A DNA stretch of 64,000 nucleotides from contig JAFQCI010000003.1 of NCBI GenBank assembly GCA_017416505.1, forward strand, positions 1-64,000, in the 5' to 3' direction. Source of the stretch: Lachnospiraceae bacterium (lineage in GTDB: Bacteria; Bacillota_A; Clostridia; Lachnospirales; Lachnospiraceae). Every line of letters starts with the position of its first letter. The stretch's first letter is position 1. Shown in pieces: positions 63,098-64,000 of the stretch. Below the pieces are notes generated by a model. The model was not told where the DNA came from. It worked only from the letters and a program-made list of their open reading frames with translations, and made no database searches. Both the position numbers and the translations under genes were made by a program.

Positions 63098-63194
63098 TTG
63101 AATTGTGTAGAATTCTTAGAAGGTTTAAATGAATATTATTTATAATTGGTGACAGAACTATACGAGTAATTTTAAATTTGAAAGGAGAATAACA

Positions 63195-63542
63195 ATGACA
63201 GAACAATTTGAAAAGGAAATAGCACCTTTCTTTTGGGTAGAATACGACACTGGTGCATCGGTTTGCTTAAATGTAGGAGAGTATTTGCAAGATATTTTTG
63301 ATACTCGCGAAGATGAAGGCTTTGTGGGAAATGGTTATGACTGGGAAAGTTTAGCACAAGTATTTTTGGAGGAAAAGTGTTTAGATTTACAAGAAAAAAT
63401 CGATTTTGACTCAGAGGCGGGTATGTTTTGTACTTATTCAAATGATAAAGAAGCCTTGTCGGATTTTATTCTTCGGTTCAAGAAAACCTGCGAGGATAAG
63501 GCTTTAATTTTAGACTTATTCAGTAGAGCAGAATTGGACTGA
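63195..63542 (+). CDS. Imm51-like immunity protein
   Basis: A 115-aa acidic protein. The segment GNGYDWESLAQVFLEEKC followed by FDSEAGMFCTYS fits my recollection of the Imm51 family, which protects against secreted polymorphic toxins; this was not searched. No toxin gene is seen within the window, so it may be an orphan immunity gene. AAAGGAGAA site. Confidence 0.7.
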   Translation: MTEQFEKEIAPFFWVEYDTGASVCLNVGEYLQDIFDTREDEGFVGNGYDWESLAQVFLEEKCLDLQEKIDFDSEAGMFCTYSNDKEALSDFILRFKKTCEDKALILDLFSRAELD

Positions 63543-63557
63543 TAGGAGAGATAGAAA

Positions 63558-63712
63558 ATGATACTATTTACAATGAATAATGAATATGAAGGGTCAAACT
63601 AAAGAAAGTTACTCAAGCTACAAGATTGCACATAGTATATTGTAGAGAATGCGGTCATACGGTAGATTCAATTGAGGAAATTTGCGATAAATCAAGATTC
63701 AAATATAATTAA
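63558..63712 (+). pseudogene. Degraded small gene
   Basis: A good ribosome site (GGAGAG) and ATG at 63558 give only 14 codons before a stop. A second frame continues to 63712 with VYCRECGHTVDSIEEICD, which looks like a small Cys-containing protein. A frameshift near 63590 would explain the pair. Confidence 0.35.
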
Positions 63713-63730
63713 AACAGAGTGGAGGTTTTT

Positions 63731-64000
63731 ATGGCATTAATAAAAAATGAAATACCAATATTAGAATTTGATTCAGAAGCGCAGGCAATATTAATGCCAG
63801 AACATGGATGGGATTGCAAGTTTACGAAAAAAGCAGTGATGCTTTTTATGGAAGCCGAAATCGAAGAATATGTATTAAAAAATAAGTGTGAGATAATTGG
63901 ACAGTTTGAGAGTGTGACGAAAACGTTTTATGTGTATAAGACGATTTTATACCAACAAAGGCTCTTAGACAGGAAGGCACTTCGTATCATTATCTGCCAC
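63731..64000 (+). CDS. Probable nucleoside phosphorylase, N-terminal part (cut by window end)
   Basis: An open frame of 90 codons running off the window. MALIKNEIPILEFDSEAQAILMPEH at the start resembles the opening of phosphorylase-superfamily (PNP/UDP) proteins of Clostridia; KCEIIGQFESVTKTFYVY may continue the first strands. GTGGAGG site. The catalytic part is not in view, so the call is tentative. Confidence 0.6.
   Translation, partial: MALIKNEIPILEFDSEAQAILMPEHGWDCKFTKKAVMLFMEAEIEEYVLKNKCEIIGQFESVTKTFYVYKTILYQQRLLDRKALRIIICH

Overview
The window looks like a chromosomal segment of a low-GC Gram-positive anaerobe of the class Clostridia, most likely a Lachnospiraceae. The basis is the strong AGGAGG-type ribosome binding sites, AT-rich third positions, a T-box leader, FeoAB, a NifS/NifU-type Fe-S pair, CoaX, and several small hypothetical families that I associate with Lachnospiraceae. 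This is inference from sequence character, not a database match.

Left part (1-24.8 kb): core chromosome, nearly all on the plus strand. It holds a Sel1/TPR membrane protein, an amino-acid ABC importer, an amidohydrolase with two small genes, a sodium-coupled transporter, the nifS-nifU-mnmA-rrf2 thiolation operon, an HD-GYP phosphodiesterase, cysK-trxB, rarA, coaX-dusB, feoAB, a TrpR-like regulator and rplM-rpsI. Its gaps carry three families of small non-coding repeats. Family A is bounded by GTTACTG/CAGTAAC and contains a hairpin whose stem differs between copies but stays paired. Family B is a MITE with TTGCGAAAC terminal repeats; all three copies are flanked by exact 10-11 bp direct repeats. 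Family C is one 235-bp element with GGGTYAAAAGGT ends.

Middle (24,810-41,680): an integrative mobilizable element of about 16.9 kb inserted at the 3' end of rpsI. Its ends are a 12-bp direct repeat, TCAAAGAGATAA. A terminator that probably served rpsI now lies just beyond the right end. Backbone: tyrosine integrase, XRE regulator, Xis-like protein, MobC-like protein, an RSF1010-type oriT and a MOBQ relaxase. Two coiled-coil reading frames are nested in the relaxase tail; the second runs on into a membrane domain, as mobB does in RSF1010. No conjugation machinery is present. Cargo: a type I restriction system (regulator-hsdR-hsdS-hsdM) joined to a TIR-like protein, an AlbA_2/GHKL protein with a 12-bp tandem repeat, and an unusual pair formed by a Ser/Thr kinase fused to a domain with a TGT-like zinc motif and a PD-(D/E)XK-like protein. 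That pair is the best candidate here for an undescribed (probably defence) system.

Right part (41.7-64 kb): chromosome or older accessory DNA. In order it carries a frameshifted methyltransferase, a complete DpnII-like GATC restriction system (two methylases and a nuclease), a lipoprotein and a zinc-ribbon protein, a two-component system next to an FtsX-type ABC exporter, a minus-strand AlbA_2 ATPase gene whose promoter is covered by helically phased AACATTGC repeats, valS under a Val-specific T-box, a Nudix hydrolase, a DUF1311-type lipoprotein, an XRE membrane protein, a Phd/PIN toxin-antitoxin pair with a palindromic operator, a serine hydrolase, a candidate type I toxin-antitoxin locus (32-aa membrane peptide plus antisense RNA), a cluster of small genes including an Imm51-like immunity protein, and the 5' end of a probable nucleoside phosphorylase cut by the window edge. 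No rRNA, tRNA or CRISPR array was seen.
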